From: an uncultured Bacilli bacterium
GTDB lineage: Bacteria; Bacillota_I; Bacilli_A; RF39; UBA660
Direction of reading: 5' to 3'
Length of the DNA: 64,000 bases
Assembly: GCA_910584165.1 (NCBI GenBank)
Contig: CAJTZU010000002.1
Coordinates: forward strand, 62,001-126,000
Numbering within the stretch: position 1 is the stretch's first letter; every line of letters starts with the position of its first letter. Position numbers and translations under genes: made by a program. The notes beneath the pieces were generated by a model, which saw nothing but the letters and a program-made list of their open reading frames with translations, did not search any database and had not been told where the DNA came from. Positions 54,022 through 62,259 of the stretch are shown one piece after another.

Positions 54022-54467
54022 GGTGATTTTCTTTTCTTTTGAAAGAAAACCTGTAATAATTCTGCTGCCTCTTCATTTTCCTTTTTTTCTACCATTACAG
54101 TATGATTATTTCTTTCATCACTTAATACTTGTCCAATACTCTCCACATAACCAAATTTTGCATTAGAAGCGGCATATACGAGTCTTTTTATTCTAGATTG
54201 AATAATTGCTCCGCAACACATTAAACATGGCTCTACGGTCACATAAAGCGTACATTCACTTAATCGCCAATCTCCTATTACTTTGCAAGCTTCTTCTATT
54301 GCAATAATTTCAGCATGCGCAATTGCACTTTTGTTATGCTCTTTTAAATTATGAGCACGTGCAATAATCTCTCCATTATAAACAATTACTGCACCAATAG
54401 GCACTTCATCTAATTCTAATGACTTTCTTGCTTCTATTAAAGCTTCTTCCATATATTTTCTATCCAT
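53994..54467 (-). CDS. tadA: tRNA-specific adenosine deaminase TadA
   Basis: A 157-residue deaminase converting A34 to inosine in tRNA-Arg. The zinc ligands are in HAE (51-53) and PCLMC (80-84). The ATG at 54467 follows GGGAGTG. It lies directly downstream of the SRP RNA and one parS site, and upstream of dnaX, as in Bacillus. Confidence 0.95.
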   Translation of the reverse strand: MDRKYMEEALIEARKSLELDEVPIGAVIVYNGEIIARAHNLKEHNKSAIAHAEIIAIEEACKVIGDWRLSECTLYVTVEPCLMCCGAIIQSRIKRLVYAASNAKFGYVESIGQVLSDERNNHTVMVEKKENEEAAELLQVFFQKKRKSPLNSNLKSV

Positions 54468-54478
54468 AATCACTCCCT

Positions 54479-54494
54479 TGTTTCACGTGAAACA
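54479..54494. other. parS centromere site 1
   Basis: TGTTTCACGTGAAACA, a perfect match to the consensus ParB/Spo0J-binding palindrome, between tadA and the SRP RNA gene. Confidence 0.95.
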
Positions 54495-54503
54495 TATTTA
54501 TAC

Positions 54504-54586
54504 AAAAAAAGCACACACGTTTAGAGATTCTTAAGGCTGCTACATTCCTGTCCTGACCTGATTCGAATATAAACGTTGTGCTACTA
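54504..54586 (-). ncRNA. ffs: Signal recognition particle RNA, small bacterial type
   Basis: The conserved SRP hairpin is on the minus strand at 54535-54559, with GGTCAGGACAGGAATGTAGC followed by AGCC. Closing stem GCACAACGTTTA pairs with TAAACGTGTGTGC. A T7 run (54504-54510) ends it. The small (about 80-nucleotide) form lacks the Alu domain that Bacillus scRNA carries. It works with Ffh in membrane targeting. Located between parS sites. Confidence 0.95.
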
Positions 54587-54589
54587 CAT

Positions 54590-54618
54590 AATATACAGTA
54601 TTTGGTATAAAAATGCAA
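54590..54618 (-). promoter_or_regulatory. Promoter of the SRP RNA
   Basis: On the minus strand TTGCAT (54613-54618), 17-base spacer, TATATT (54590-54595). Confidence 0.7.
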
Positions 54619-54629
54619 TGAAATTAGTT

Positions 54630-54645
54630 TGTTTCACGTGAAACA
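54630..54645. other. parS centromere site 2
   Basis: A second perfect copy of TGTTTCACGTGAAACA, between the SRP RNA promoter and the end of gyrA. Confidence 0.95.
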
Positions 54646-54672
54646 TAAAAAGAATGCTTATTCAGCATTCTC
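54646..54672 (-). terminator. Intrinsic terminator of gyrA
   Basis: AGAATGC (54651-54657) pairs with GCATTCT (54665-54671), followed on the minus strand by TTTTTATG. It abuts parS site 2. Confidence 0.75.
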
Positions 54673-57264
54673 TTCTTGCACTTCTTCAGTATTTGCAACT
54701 TCTAATAATTGTTCCACTTCAGATGATTGATTATCAGCTGCTTCACTATTTTCTATTGTTTCTGTTACTTCTGATTCTTCTTGAGTTTCGTCCTCTTCAA
54801 CTTTTTGTACAAGCGCTACAGTACTTACTTTTTGTTCATCTTTTAGATTAATTAATTTAACACCTTGAGCAACTCTTCCTGTAGAACTAATCTTTTCAAC
54901 ATCTAAACGAATAATAATTCCACCTTCTGTGATAATCATTAAGTCCTCATTGCCACTTACAATCTTGAAAGAAACAATATTTCCATTCTTTTCAGTTACA
55001 TTTAAAGCTTTAACACCTTTGCTGCCTCTATGAGTCATTCTATATTGATCTATTGGAGTTTTCTTTCCATAACCTTTTTCGGTTACGACAAGTACATCAG
55101 CATGCTCTGAAGATATTTCCATACCAACAACTTTACCATCACCAACATCAATTCCTCTTACGCCAGAGGCTGTTCTTCCCATCATACGAACTTCTTGCTC
55201 ATTAAATCTAATAAGTCTACCATTTGTAGATGCTATTAATATCTCAGCATTACCTTCTGTTATCTTAGCAGAGATAAGTTCATCGTCTTCTCTTAAGGTA
55301 ATAGCAAGCTTACCACTGGTCCTAATATTTTCAAATTCTGCAATATTTGTTCTCTTAATAACTCCATTTTGTGTACATAGTACAACATACGCTGGCACAT
55401 CACTAGGAGTTGCTTTTAGCATAACATTAACTCGTTCTTCTTTCTCGATTGGAAGTAAGTTAATAATTGGTAATCCCTTAGATTGTCTTGCAAATAAAGG
55501 AACTTCATAACCTTTCATACGATATACTTTACCTTTATTTGTAAAGAACATAATGTAATCATGAGTCGTCATAGAAAGAATATTCTCAACAAAATCTTCT
55601 TCATTTGTTGTCATTCCCTTAATACCTACTCCACCTCTATTTTGAGTCTTGTAAGTATCAGATGCAACTCTCTTAATATATCCTTTATTTGTTAAGGTAA
55701 CAATGATATCTTCTACTGGAATTAGTGATTCATCATCAATATAATCAATCGCTGTCATATCGATAGATGTTCTTCTTTCATCCGCATATTTATTCTTAAT
55801 TTCTAACATTTCAGTCTTAATAATTTGAAGTACTTTTTCTTCGCTAGCTAAAATGCTCTTTAATTCTTCAATTAATTTTAATAAGTTAGCAAGTTCTTCT
55901 TCAATCTTAGAACGCTCTAAACCAGTTAATCTTCTTAACTTCAACTCTAGAATGCTATCTGCTTGAATCTGACTTAAAGCAAATCTAGTCATTAAAGATT
56001 CACGTGCAATTTGATCTGTTTCAGATTCTTTAATAATCTTAATTACTTCATCAATGTTATCTAGAGCAATCTTATATCCTTCTAAGATATGCACACGATT
56101 TTCAGATTTCTTTAAATCGAATCTTGTTCTTCTAATAATAACTTCTTTTTGATGGTCAATATATTTTGAAATAATATCCTTTAAAGGTAATGTCTTAGGT
56201 GTTAGTCCATCTAACATTAAGAAGTTAATACCATAACTTACTTGGAAAGAAGTATGTTTATATAAATTGTTTAATACTACCTGTGGATTTACTTCTTTTT
56301 TAAGGGTAATCGTGATTTTTACACCATCTTTTAAATCGGTATGGTAATCAGAGATTCCTTCTATAATTTTATTATGAACGAGTTCTGCTACCTTATTTTT
56401 CAAATCTAAAGTATTGACTCCATAAGGCACCTCTGTAATGATGATTTGCGTGTGATTTCCGTGCTCTTCTATTGATGCCCTACTTCTTATCGTAATAGAC
56501 CCTTTTCCGGTCTCATAGGCCCTTTTAATGCCCGAATTTCCTAATATAATACCACCAGTTGGGAAATCCGGCCCTTTGATATGTTCCATAAGCCCCATGG
56601 TATCAATATCTGGATTGTCAATATAAGCAACACATCCATCGATTACTTCCCCTAAATTATGAGGAGGGATATTCGTTGCCATACCAACAGCAATACCCAT
56701 AGATCCATTTACTAATACGTTAGGAAATCTACTTGGTAATACTTTAGGTTCTTTACTAGTCTCATCAAAGTTATCATCCATATCAACCGTTTCTTTATTG
56801 ATATCTCTTAATAATTCTAAGGAAATTTTAGCTAATCTTGCTTCAGTATAACGGTAAGCAGCAGCCCCATCTCCTTCGATGTTACCAAAGTTACCATGTC
56901 CATCTACTAGCATGTAACGTTGTGCGAAATCTTGCGCTAAACGAACCATGGCATCATAGATAGAAGAGTCTCCGTGTGGATGATAATGTCCCATAACGTA
57001 ACCAACCGTTGTAGCTGATTTCTTATGTGGTTTATCAGGAGTATTTCCTTCTTCATACATAGACCATAAAATTCTTCTATGAACTGGTTTTAAACCATCT
57101 CTTAAGTCTGGAATAGCACGAGAGGTAATAACACTCATAGAGTAATCTAGAAAGGAGTCTTGAACTTCATTTACAATATTATTTTCTGATAAACTATCTC
57201 TCTCATGGAATGTATCACTAAATTCTTCTGTTGGTTGTAGTTCTTTTTCTTCATTGTTTTCCAT
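54658..57264 (-). CDS. gyrA: DNA gyrase subunit A
   Basis: An 868-residue topoisomerase subunit. The catalytic Tyr139 is in RYTEARL. The quinolone-resistance region reads HPHGDSSIYD (95-104), with Ser100 and Asp104 corresponding to E. coli Ser83 and Asp87, so it looks wild-type. The C-terminal beta-propeller blades include the GyrA-box QNRGGVGIKG. It has about 20 extra acidic residues at the N-terminus and a long Glu-rich tail (about 815-868). It follows gyrB by nine bases. Confidence 0.97.
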   Translation of the reverse strand: MENNEEKELQPTEEFSDTFHERDSLSENNIVNEVQDSFLDYSMSVITSRAIPDLRDGLKPVHRRILWSMYEEGNTPDKPHKKSATTVGYVMGHYHPHGDSSIYDAMVRLAQDFAQRYMLVDGHGNFGNIEGDGAAAYRYTEARLAKISLELLRDINKETVDMDDNFDETSKEPKVLPSRFPNVLVNGSMGIAVGMATNIPPHNLGEVIDGCVAYIDNPDIDTMGLMEHIKGPDFPTGGIILGNSGIKRAYETGKGSITIRSRASIEEHGNHTQIIITEVPYGVNTLDLKNKVAELVHNKIIEGISDYHTDLKDGVKITITLKKEVNPQVVLNNLYKHTSFQVSYGINFLMLDGLTPKTLPLKDIISKYIDHQKEVIIRRTRFDLKKSENRVHILEGYKIALDNIDEVIKIIKESETDQIARESLMTRFALSQIQADSILELKLRRLTGLERSKIEEELANLLKLIEELKSILASEEKVLQIIKTEMLEIKNKYADERRTSIDMTAIDYIDDESLIPVEDIIVTLTNKGYIKRVASDTYKTQNRGGVGIKGMTTNEEDFVENILSMTTHDYIMFFTNKGKVYRMKGYEVPLFARQSKGLPIINLLPIEKEERVNVMLKATPSDVPAYVVLCTQNGVIKRTNIAEFENIRTSGKLAITLREDDELISAKITEGNAEILIASTNGRLIRFNEQEVRMMGRTASGVRGIDVGDGKVVGMEISSEHADVLVVTEKGYGKKTPIDQYRMTHRGSKGVKALNVTEKNGNIVSFKIVSGNEDLMIITEGGIIIRLDVEKISSTGRVAQGVKLINLKDEQKVSTVALVQKVEEDETQEESEVTETIENSEAADNQSSEVEQLLEVANTEEVQEENAE

Positions 57265-57273
57265 AATAACCTC

Positions 57274-59196
57274 CTATATATCTAGATTCTTAACATTTAT
57301 TGCGTTTTCTTCAATAAATTGTCTTCTAGGTTCTACTTCATCACCCATTAATTTTTCAAAGATAGCATCTGCTGCTACACAATCATCTACAGTAATCTTA
57401 CGAAGAGTACGTTTGTTGATATCCATTGTTGTTTCATTTAACTCTTCAGCATCCATCTCTCCTAAACCTTTCATACGAGCAATTTCTGCACGTGCACGAA
57501 CGTTTTCAGGTAGACTTGCAAGATATGCGTCTTTTTCTTTTTCATCTAATACATATTTTCTTGTTTTTCCATGCATAATCCTAAATAATGGTGGCTGTGC
57601 CGCATAGATATGCCCTGCTTCTACGATTGGTTTAAAGAAACGATAGAAAAGAGTTAATAATAATACACGAATGTGCGATCCATCGACATCGGCATCGGTC
57701 ATGATAATGATTTTATCGTATCTTAGCTTCTCTAAATTAAAGTCTTCCCCTATTCCCGTACCAAAGGCTGTAATAATAGTTCTAATTTCTTCATTTCCAA
57801 GGGCTCTATCAAGACGAGCTTTTTCTACATTTAAAATTTTACCTCTAAGTGGTAAGATTGCCTGCGTCATGGAATCTCTTCCCTTTTTAGCAGACCCACC
57901 GGCAGAATCTCCCTCGACTATGAATATTTCAGATACTTTTGGATCTTTACTCTTACAATCAGATAATTTTCCAAAGAAATTTGTCATAGCGAGGTCACTT
58001 TTACGAGTAATTTCTCTTGCCTTTTTAGCTGCATTACGAGCACGACATGCAAGCATTGCTTTATCGACAATAACACGTGCTTCATTAGGATTTTCAAGTA
58101 AAAACTTTTCAAAACCTTCACTAAATACGTTATCAGCTAGTTTTCTTACCTCTGAATTTCCAAGACGCCCTTTTGTTTGCCCTTCAAATTGTGGATTTGG
58201 ATGCTTACAAGAGATAATCATGGTTAAACCTTCTTTAACGTCATCTCCTGTTAAAGATTCATCTTTTTCTTTTAATAAATTATTCTTCCTAGCATAATTG
58301 TTGATAACCCTTGTTAAAGCTCTTTTAACACCCTCTTCATGAGTTCCACCATCATGGGTATTGATATTATTAACGAAAGAATAAATATTTTCATTGTATC
58401 CAGTATTGTACTGAAGCGCTACTTCAAACATAACGTTATCTTCAGCACCTTCTAAATGGATGATATTTTCATGAATTGGTGTTTTACCCTGATTGATAAA
58501 TCTTACATATTCAGAGATTCCCCCTTCATACATAAATGTTTCACCTGTAGTATCCTCATCATCTCTATCATCGCGAATCGTTATTTTTAAACCTTTATTT
58601 AAGAATGCTAATTCACGTATTCTTACTTTCAAAGTGTTAAAATCATAAATATCGGTATCAAATATCTCTGGATCTGGTTTAAAAGTTACAACTGTTCCAG
58701 TACGGTGTGGCTCACAAGTATCAATCACTTTAAGTGGTGCTACCGTATGTCCACCATTTTCAAAACGAATATAGTTTACTTGTCCATCTTTATAAACTTT
58801 TACTTCTACCCATTTTGATAAGGCATTAACAACAGATGCACCTACACCATGAAGTCCACCAGATACTTTGTATCCTCCACCGCCAAATTTTCCACCTGCA
58901 TGAAGTACTGTATATACAGTTTCTACTGTAGATAACTTCGTTTTTGGGTGTATTTCAACGGGAATTCCACGTCCATCATCCTTAACAGTAATAGAGTTAT
59001 CTTTATTGATAATTACTTCAATATTGTTACAATATCCTGCTAAAGATTCATCTATCGCATTATCTACAATTTCCCATACAAGGTGATGTAATCCTTTTAC
59101 ATCCGTTGTTCCTATGTACATACCAGGTCTTTTTCTTACTGCTTCTAACCCTTCTAGGACCTGTATATCCGAAGCATCATAATGTTCTTCATTCAT
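57274..59196 (-). CDS. gyrB: DNA gyrase subunit B
   Basis: A 640-residue ATPase subunit of gyrase. Motifs are VDNAIDESLAGYC (ATP lid base), GRGIPVE, GVGASVVNALS, the Toprim EGDSAGGSAKKGRD and DADVDGSHIR. The length is typical. The start overlaps recF by eight bases, as in many Firmicutes. Confidence 0.97.
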   Translation of the reverse strand: MNEEHYDASDIQVLEGLEAVRKRPGMYIGTTDVKGLHHLVWEIVDNAIDESLAGYCNNIEVIINKDNSITVKDDGRGIPVEIHPKTKLSTVETVYTVLHAGGKFGGGGYKVSGGLHGVGASVVNALSKWVEVKVYKDGQVNYIRFENGGHTVAPLKVIDTCEPHRTGTVVTFKPDPEIFDTDIYDFNTLKVRIRELAFLNKGLKITIRDDRDDEDTTGETFMYEGGISEYVRFINQGKTPIHENIIHLEGAEDNVMFEVALQYNTGYNENIYSFVNNINTHDGGTHEEGVKRALTRVINNYARKNNLLKEKDESLTGDDVKEGLTMIISCKHPNPQFEGQTKGRLGNSEVRKLADNVFSEGFEKFLLENPNEARVIVDKAMLACRARNAAKKAREITRKSDLAMTNFFGKLSDCKSKDPKVSEIFIVEGDSAGGSAKKGRDSMTQAILPLRGKILNVEKARLDRALGNEEIRTIITAFGTGIGEDFNLEKLRYDKIIIMTDADVDGSHIRVLLLTLFYRFFKPIVEAGHIYAAQPPLFRIMHGKTRKYVLDEKEKDAYLASLPENVRARAEIARMKGLGEMDAEELNETTMDINKRTLRKITVDDCVAADAIFEKLMGDEVEPRRQFIEENAINVKNLDI

Positions 59197-60319
59197 TTTC
59201 TTTCACCTCTTTGATTTTGATTAGCTTTCCATTTTCTATTTTAAATAACTTCGATCTCTTAATTAGTTTTGGATCTAAATTATTTAATTCAGTTGTTGTA
59301 ATAATCGTTTGAATATCTTTTTCTATATATTTCATTAGATTATTCTTTTTATCATCAGATAGTTCACTAAATACATCATCTAATAATAAAATAGGAGTGG
59401 TATCTTTATATTTTTTAAAAATAGGGATCTCTGATAGTTTAAGAGCAAGGACTGCTATTCTCTGTTGTCCTTGGGAACCATATAATTTTAAGTTTTTATC
59501 CCCAATAAAAAACTCTAAATCATCTTTATGAGGACCTAGTGTAGTAGTCATCATTCTCTTATCATATTCTAATTTTTTCTCAAATTGTTGTAATAAATGC
59601 TCTTTTAATTTATCATCTTTAATATTTGGAATATCCATATTAGGAACATACCTAATATGAAAATCATCAACATCCATAATATCTTTATAAATTTTAGGAC
59701 AATTCTCATTAATTTTCTCAATATATTTTGTTCGCATTTGATAAATTAAAATAGCTTTATCAATTAGATAAGAAGTTACAATATCAAAATAATTTTGATC
59801 AATTGTCTTACCTTTCCCCCACTTTTTTAAATAATCATTTCGGATTTTTAATAATTTATTATAATCATTCATTACAATATAATAACTATTATATAGTTGA
59901 GATAATTCTACATTTAAGTATTTTCTACGAAGTTGTGGAGAACCTTTCAGTATTTCTAAATCATCAGGATAAAAAATAATAATATTCATACTCGATATAT
60001 AATCGCTTACCTTTTTAATAGAACTATCGTCTATTTTTAAATATTTATTACGATTATCAATTGTTATTTCTAATTTTTTATCTAGTACTCCCCCACTAAT
60101 GGTTCCTGTAATATGTAAGGATTCTGTATCTTTTTTGATTAAATTATTATCAATGAAAGAACGATGTGACTTGGTAAGACCTAAAACATAAATACTTTCT
60201 AGTAAATTAGTCTTTCCTTGAGCGTTATCTCCATAGATAATATTGATACCTTTATAAAATCTAGTTGTCAATTTCTCATAATTACGAAAACTTCGTAATT
60301 CTATTTTCTTCAAAATCAT
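59189..60319 (-). CDS. recF: DNA replication and repair protein RecF
   Basis: A 376-residue SMC-like ATPase of recombination repair. Walker A is GDNAQGKTN (about 34-42), signature SQGQQR, and Walker B ILLLDDVFSEL. The start is an ATG after GAGGTATTG. An extended -10 promoter lies at 60397-60405 within the end of the comK-like gene, 78 bases upstream. Confidence 0.95.
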   Translation of the reverse strand: MILKKIELRSFRNYEKLTTRFYKGINIIYGDNAQGKTNLLESIYVLGLTKSHRSFIDNNLIKKDTESLHITGTISGGVLDKKLEITIDNRNKYLKIDDSSIKKVSDYISSMNIIIFYPDDLEILKGSPQLRRKYLNVELSQLYNSYYIVMNDYNKLLKIRNDYLKKWGKGKTIDQNYFDIVTSYLIDKAILIYQMRTKYIEKINENCPKIYKDIMDVDDFHIRYVPNMDIPNIKDDKLKEHLLQQFEKKLEYDKRMMTTTLGPHKDDLEFFIGDKNLKLYGSQGQQRIAVLALKLSEIPIFKKYKDTTPILLLDDVFSELSDDKKNNLMKYIEKDIQTIITTTELNNLDPKLIKRSKLFKIENGKLIKIKEVKENE

Positions 60320-60396
60320 CTCAATACCTCATTTTTAGCATAAAACGTCCCCTAATTCAAAATTATCCTCAACTAATACTCCTATACACATATACT

Positions 60397-60405
60397 ATTA
60401 TATCA
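60397..60405 (-). promoter_or_regulatory. Extended -10 promoter of recF-gyrB-gyrA
   Basis: TGATATAAT on the minus strand, overlapping the stop codon of the comK-like gene. No convincing -35 element was seen. Confidence 0.55.
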
Positions 60406-60900
60406 CAAATAAGGACTAAAAAATAAAAAAATAGCGTTTTTTTGCTTTTTTTTTTCACTTTTTAACTCATATAACTTTGCTTTTAACATAGTAGCTCTAC
60501 AAACTTGATTTTCTATTGAATAATAAGAGATTGGTATTTCTACTTTTGATTCATTTTCAAAGTGAATTACAGTCCCTCCTTCCTTTGCATGATAATTTTT
60601 TATTTTATTTAAGGAAATCCATGCATTATCTAATTTTCTAGTAGAACTTGTTGGAAAAAATATTAAATTTCTACTCTCTTCAATAATAATCGGATATTTT
60701 GATTTAATACCTAATAAGTATTTAGTTCCCTCACATCTCCCAGCATAACTACTTCCATAAAATTTACAATTAAAATCAATAATTTTATGCACATTCTTGT
60801 TTACAACATATTCTGTTTCTTCTTCATAAACTTTTGAGCTATTATCATTAATAGGAATAATCGCTAAAGTAGAAGAATTTATTTCATATTCGTCTAACAT
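60403..60900 (-). CDS. comK: ComK-family competence regulator
   Basis: A 165-residue protein that aligns by eye with Bacillus ComK across its core: YEINSSTLAIIP at the start, CKFYGSSYAGR (45-55), FFPTSSTRKL (81-90), AWISLNKIKNY (93-103) and EIPISYYSIENQVCRA (121-136). ComK activates DNA-uptake genes by binding paired AT-rich boxes. It sits between dnaN and recF, where Bacillus has yaaA. It is shorter than the 192-residue B. subtilis protein, and the C-terminal tail is encoded by A-homopolymers. A strong terminator precedes it, so it has its own promoter. The AAGGAAGGAG ribosome site is strong. Confidence 0.9.
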   Translation of the reverse strand: MLDEYEINSSTLAIIPINDNSSKVYEEETEYVVNKNVHKIIDFNCKFYGSSYAGRCEGTKYLLGIKSKYPIIIEESRNLIFFPTSSTRKLDNAWISLNKIKNYHAKEGGTVIHFENESKVEIPISYYSIENQVCRATMLKAKLYELKSEKKKQKNAIFLFFSPYL

Positions 60901-60957
60901 ACTATCTCCTTCCTTTTTGAATACTTCTCTTATACTCCCCTACTTTGTCGTTTTTTG

Positions 60958-60969
60958 CACATATATGTG
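60958..60969. promoter_or_regulatory. Palindrome upstream of the comK-like gene
   Basis: CACATATATGTG is a perfect 12-base palindrome about 60 bases before the start at 60900. It could be an operator or a ComK/DnaA-related site. Confidence 0.35.
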
Positions 60970-60978
60970 GAAAAAATA

Positions 60979-61010
60979 AAAAAAAGAACATATTTTTTGT
61001 TAATATGTCC
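60979..61010 (-). terminator. Intrinsic terminator of dnaN
   Basis: A nine-base stem (60986-60994 with 61002-61010) with one G-U pair, followed on the minus strand by eight T. Confidence 0.88.
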
Positions 61011-62121
61011 TAATTGGTAAAATTAATTGAATTAAGTTTTCACTTTGTCCATCCGTAATAATAATTGGTTTGATTTCCCCATTGTATTTAATTTCTATCT
61101 CTTCACTATCAAAAACTTTAATAGCATCCATCATAAATTTAGAACTAAATGCTATTTTTACAGCATCTTCTATTTTTTCTGGGATTTCTACTTTTTCTTC
61201 TACATTTCCAATTTCTGGAATATTAGAAGAAATCAATAAATAATCTCCTTTATTTTCTAATCTGATAATATTCTTTTCCTCTTCATTAGTAAGTAAAGAA
61301 GCTCTATCAATTGCATTATAAAATGCGTTTAAATTTACTTTAATTGTTGTTAAAAATTCCTCCGGAATTAATTGATTTGTATCTGGATAATTTCCATTAA
61401 TTAGTCTTGACATAATAATTAGACTATTAAAATTGAAAATAATTTTATTATTAAAAATATGTAATTCTAATGTTTCTTCATCGTTATTTAATAAACGAGT
61501 TACTTCAATTAAGTTTTTAGCAGGTACAATAATATTAATATCTTGATCAATAGACTCCGTTAATTCTATTTTTTTACGAGCTAAACGATAAGAATCAGTA
61601 GCTGTGCATTCTAAATTATTTCCTTGAATATTAAAATTAATACCTGTTAATACTGGACGAGATTCTTGTGTAGATGTAGCAAATATAGTTTGATTAATAA
61701 TTGTTTTAAAGGATTGTTGATTAATAGTAATTGGATTTTTACTAAATTCTAAATCTAAATTAGGGAATTCTGATACATTATTACAATTCAATTTAAAAGA
61801 AGATGTTGCAGTTGTAATTAATAATTGAGAAGACATAATTTCTTCTAAATTAATAATTTCATTTGATAATTTTCTAATAATATCATAAATATATTTACCA
61901 GATACAACAATATCCCCTTTTTCCTCTATCTCTTCTATATCTTTTGCATCAATAAAAGTTTTAATCGCTATTTCATTATCTGTACTCATTAAATAAAGAC
62001 CTTCTGTTTTTAAATCAAATTTAATACAGTTTAATATAGGAATTAAGTTTTTAGATGAGATTCCTTTAATAACATAATTTAAATGTTCCATTAATATTTT
62101 TTGTTTAATTTTAAGTTTCAT
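61000..62121 (-). CDS. dnaN: DNA polymerase III beta sliding clamp
   Basis: A 373-residue beta clamp that tethers replicative polymerase to DNA. Three clamp folds are recognisable (MKLKIKQKILMEHLNYV start; TGINFNIQGNNLECTATDSYRLA in the second; the C-terminal QLILPIRTY). It lies directly downstream of dnaA, separated by an origin-type region with DnaA boxes. It is followed by a strong terminator rather than reading into recF, unlike Bacillus. Confidence 0.97.
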   Translation of the reverse strand: MKLKIKQKILMEHLNYVIKGISSKNLIPILNCIKFDLKTEGLYLMSTDNEIAIKTFIDAKDIEEIEEKGDIVVSGKYIYDIIRKLSNEIINLEEIMSSQLLITTATSSFKLNCNNVSEFPNLDLEFSKNPITINQQSFKTIINQTIFATSTQESRPVLTGINFNIQGNNLECTATDSYRLARKKIELTESIDQDINIIVPAKNLIEVTRLLNNDEETLELHIFNNKIIFNFNSLIIMSRLINGNYPDTNQLIPEEFLTTIKVNLNAFYNAIDRASLLTNEEEKNIIRLENKGDYLLISSNIPEIGNVEEKVEIPEKIEDAVKIAFSSKFMMDAIKVFDSEEIEIKYNGEIKPIIITDGQSENLIQLILPIRTY

Positions 62122-62259
62122 AAAATCCTCTTTTCTTTTTATTTAATATATTATTTTTATTATAGATGTGCATAGATGTGCATAACCCCATTTTTTATTC
62201 ATTTAAAAGGAAAAAATGAATGTGTATAATTTTTTTTTATGAACATTCTATACACATTT
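62122..62259. other. dnaA-dnaN intergenic DnaA-box cluster
   Basis: Contains perfect TTATnCACA boxes at 62177-62185 and 62221-62229 (both inverted), with one-mismatch boxes at 62167-62175 and 62248-62256. Also holds a TATAAT (62159-62164, minus strand) likely to be the -10 of dnaN, so DnaA may control dnaN. A long AT-rich tract lies between the boxes. With the region upstream of dnaA it forms a bipartite origin. Confidence 0.8.

Noticed and set aside
57671..58297. 208-codon plus-strand open frame
   Set aside because: Lies wholly within gyrB in antisense and shows no family resemblance.
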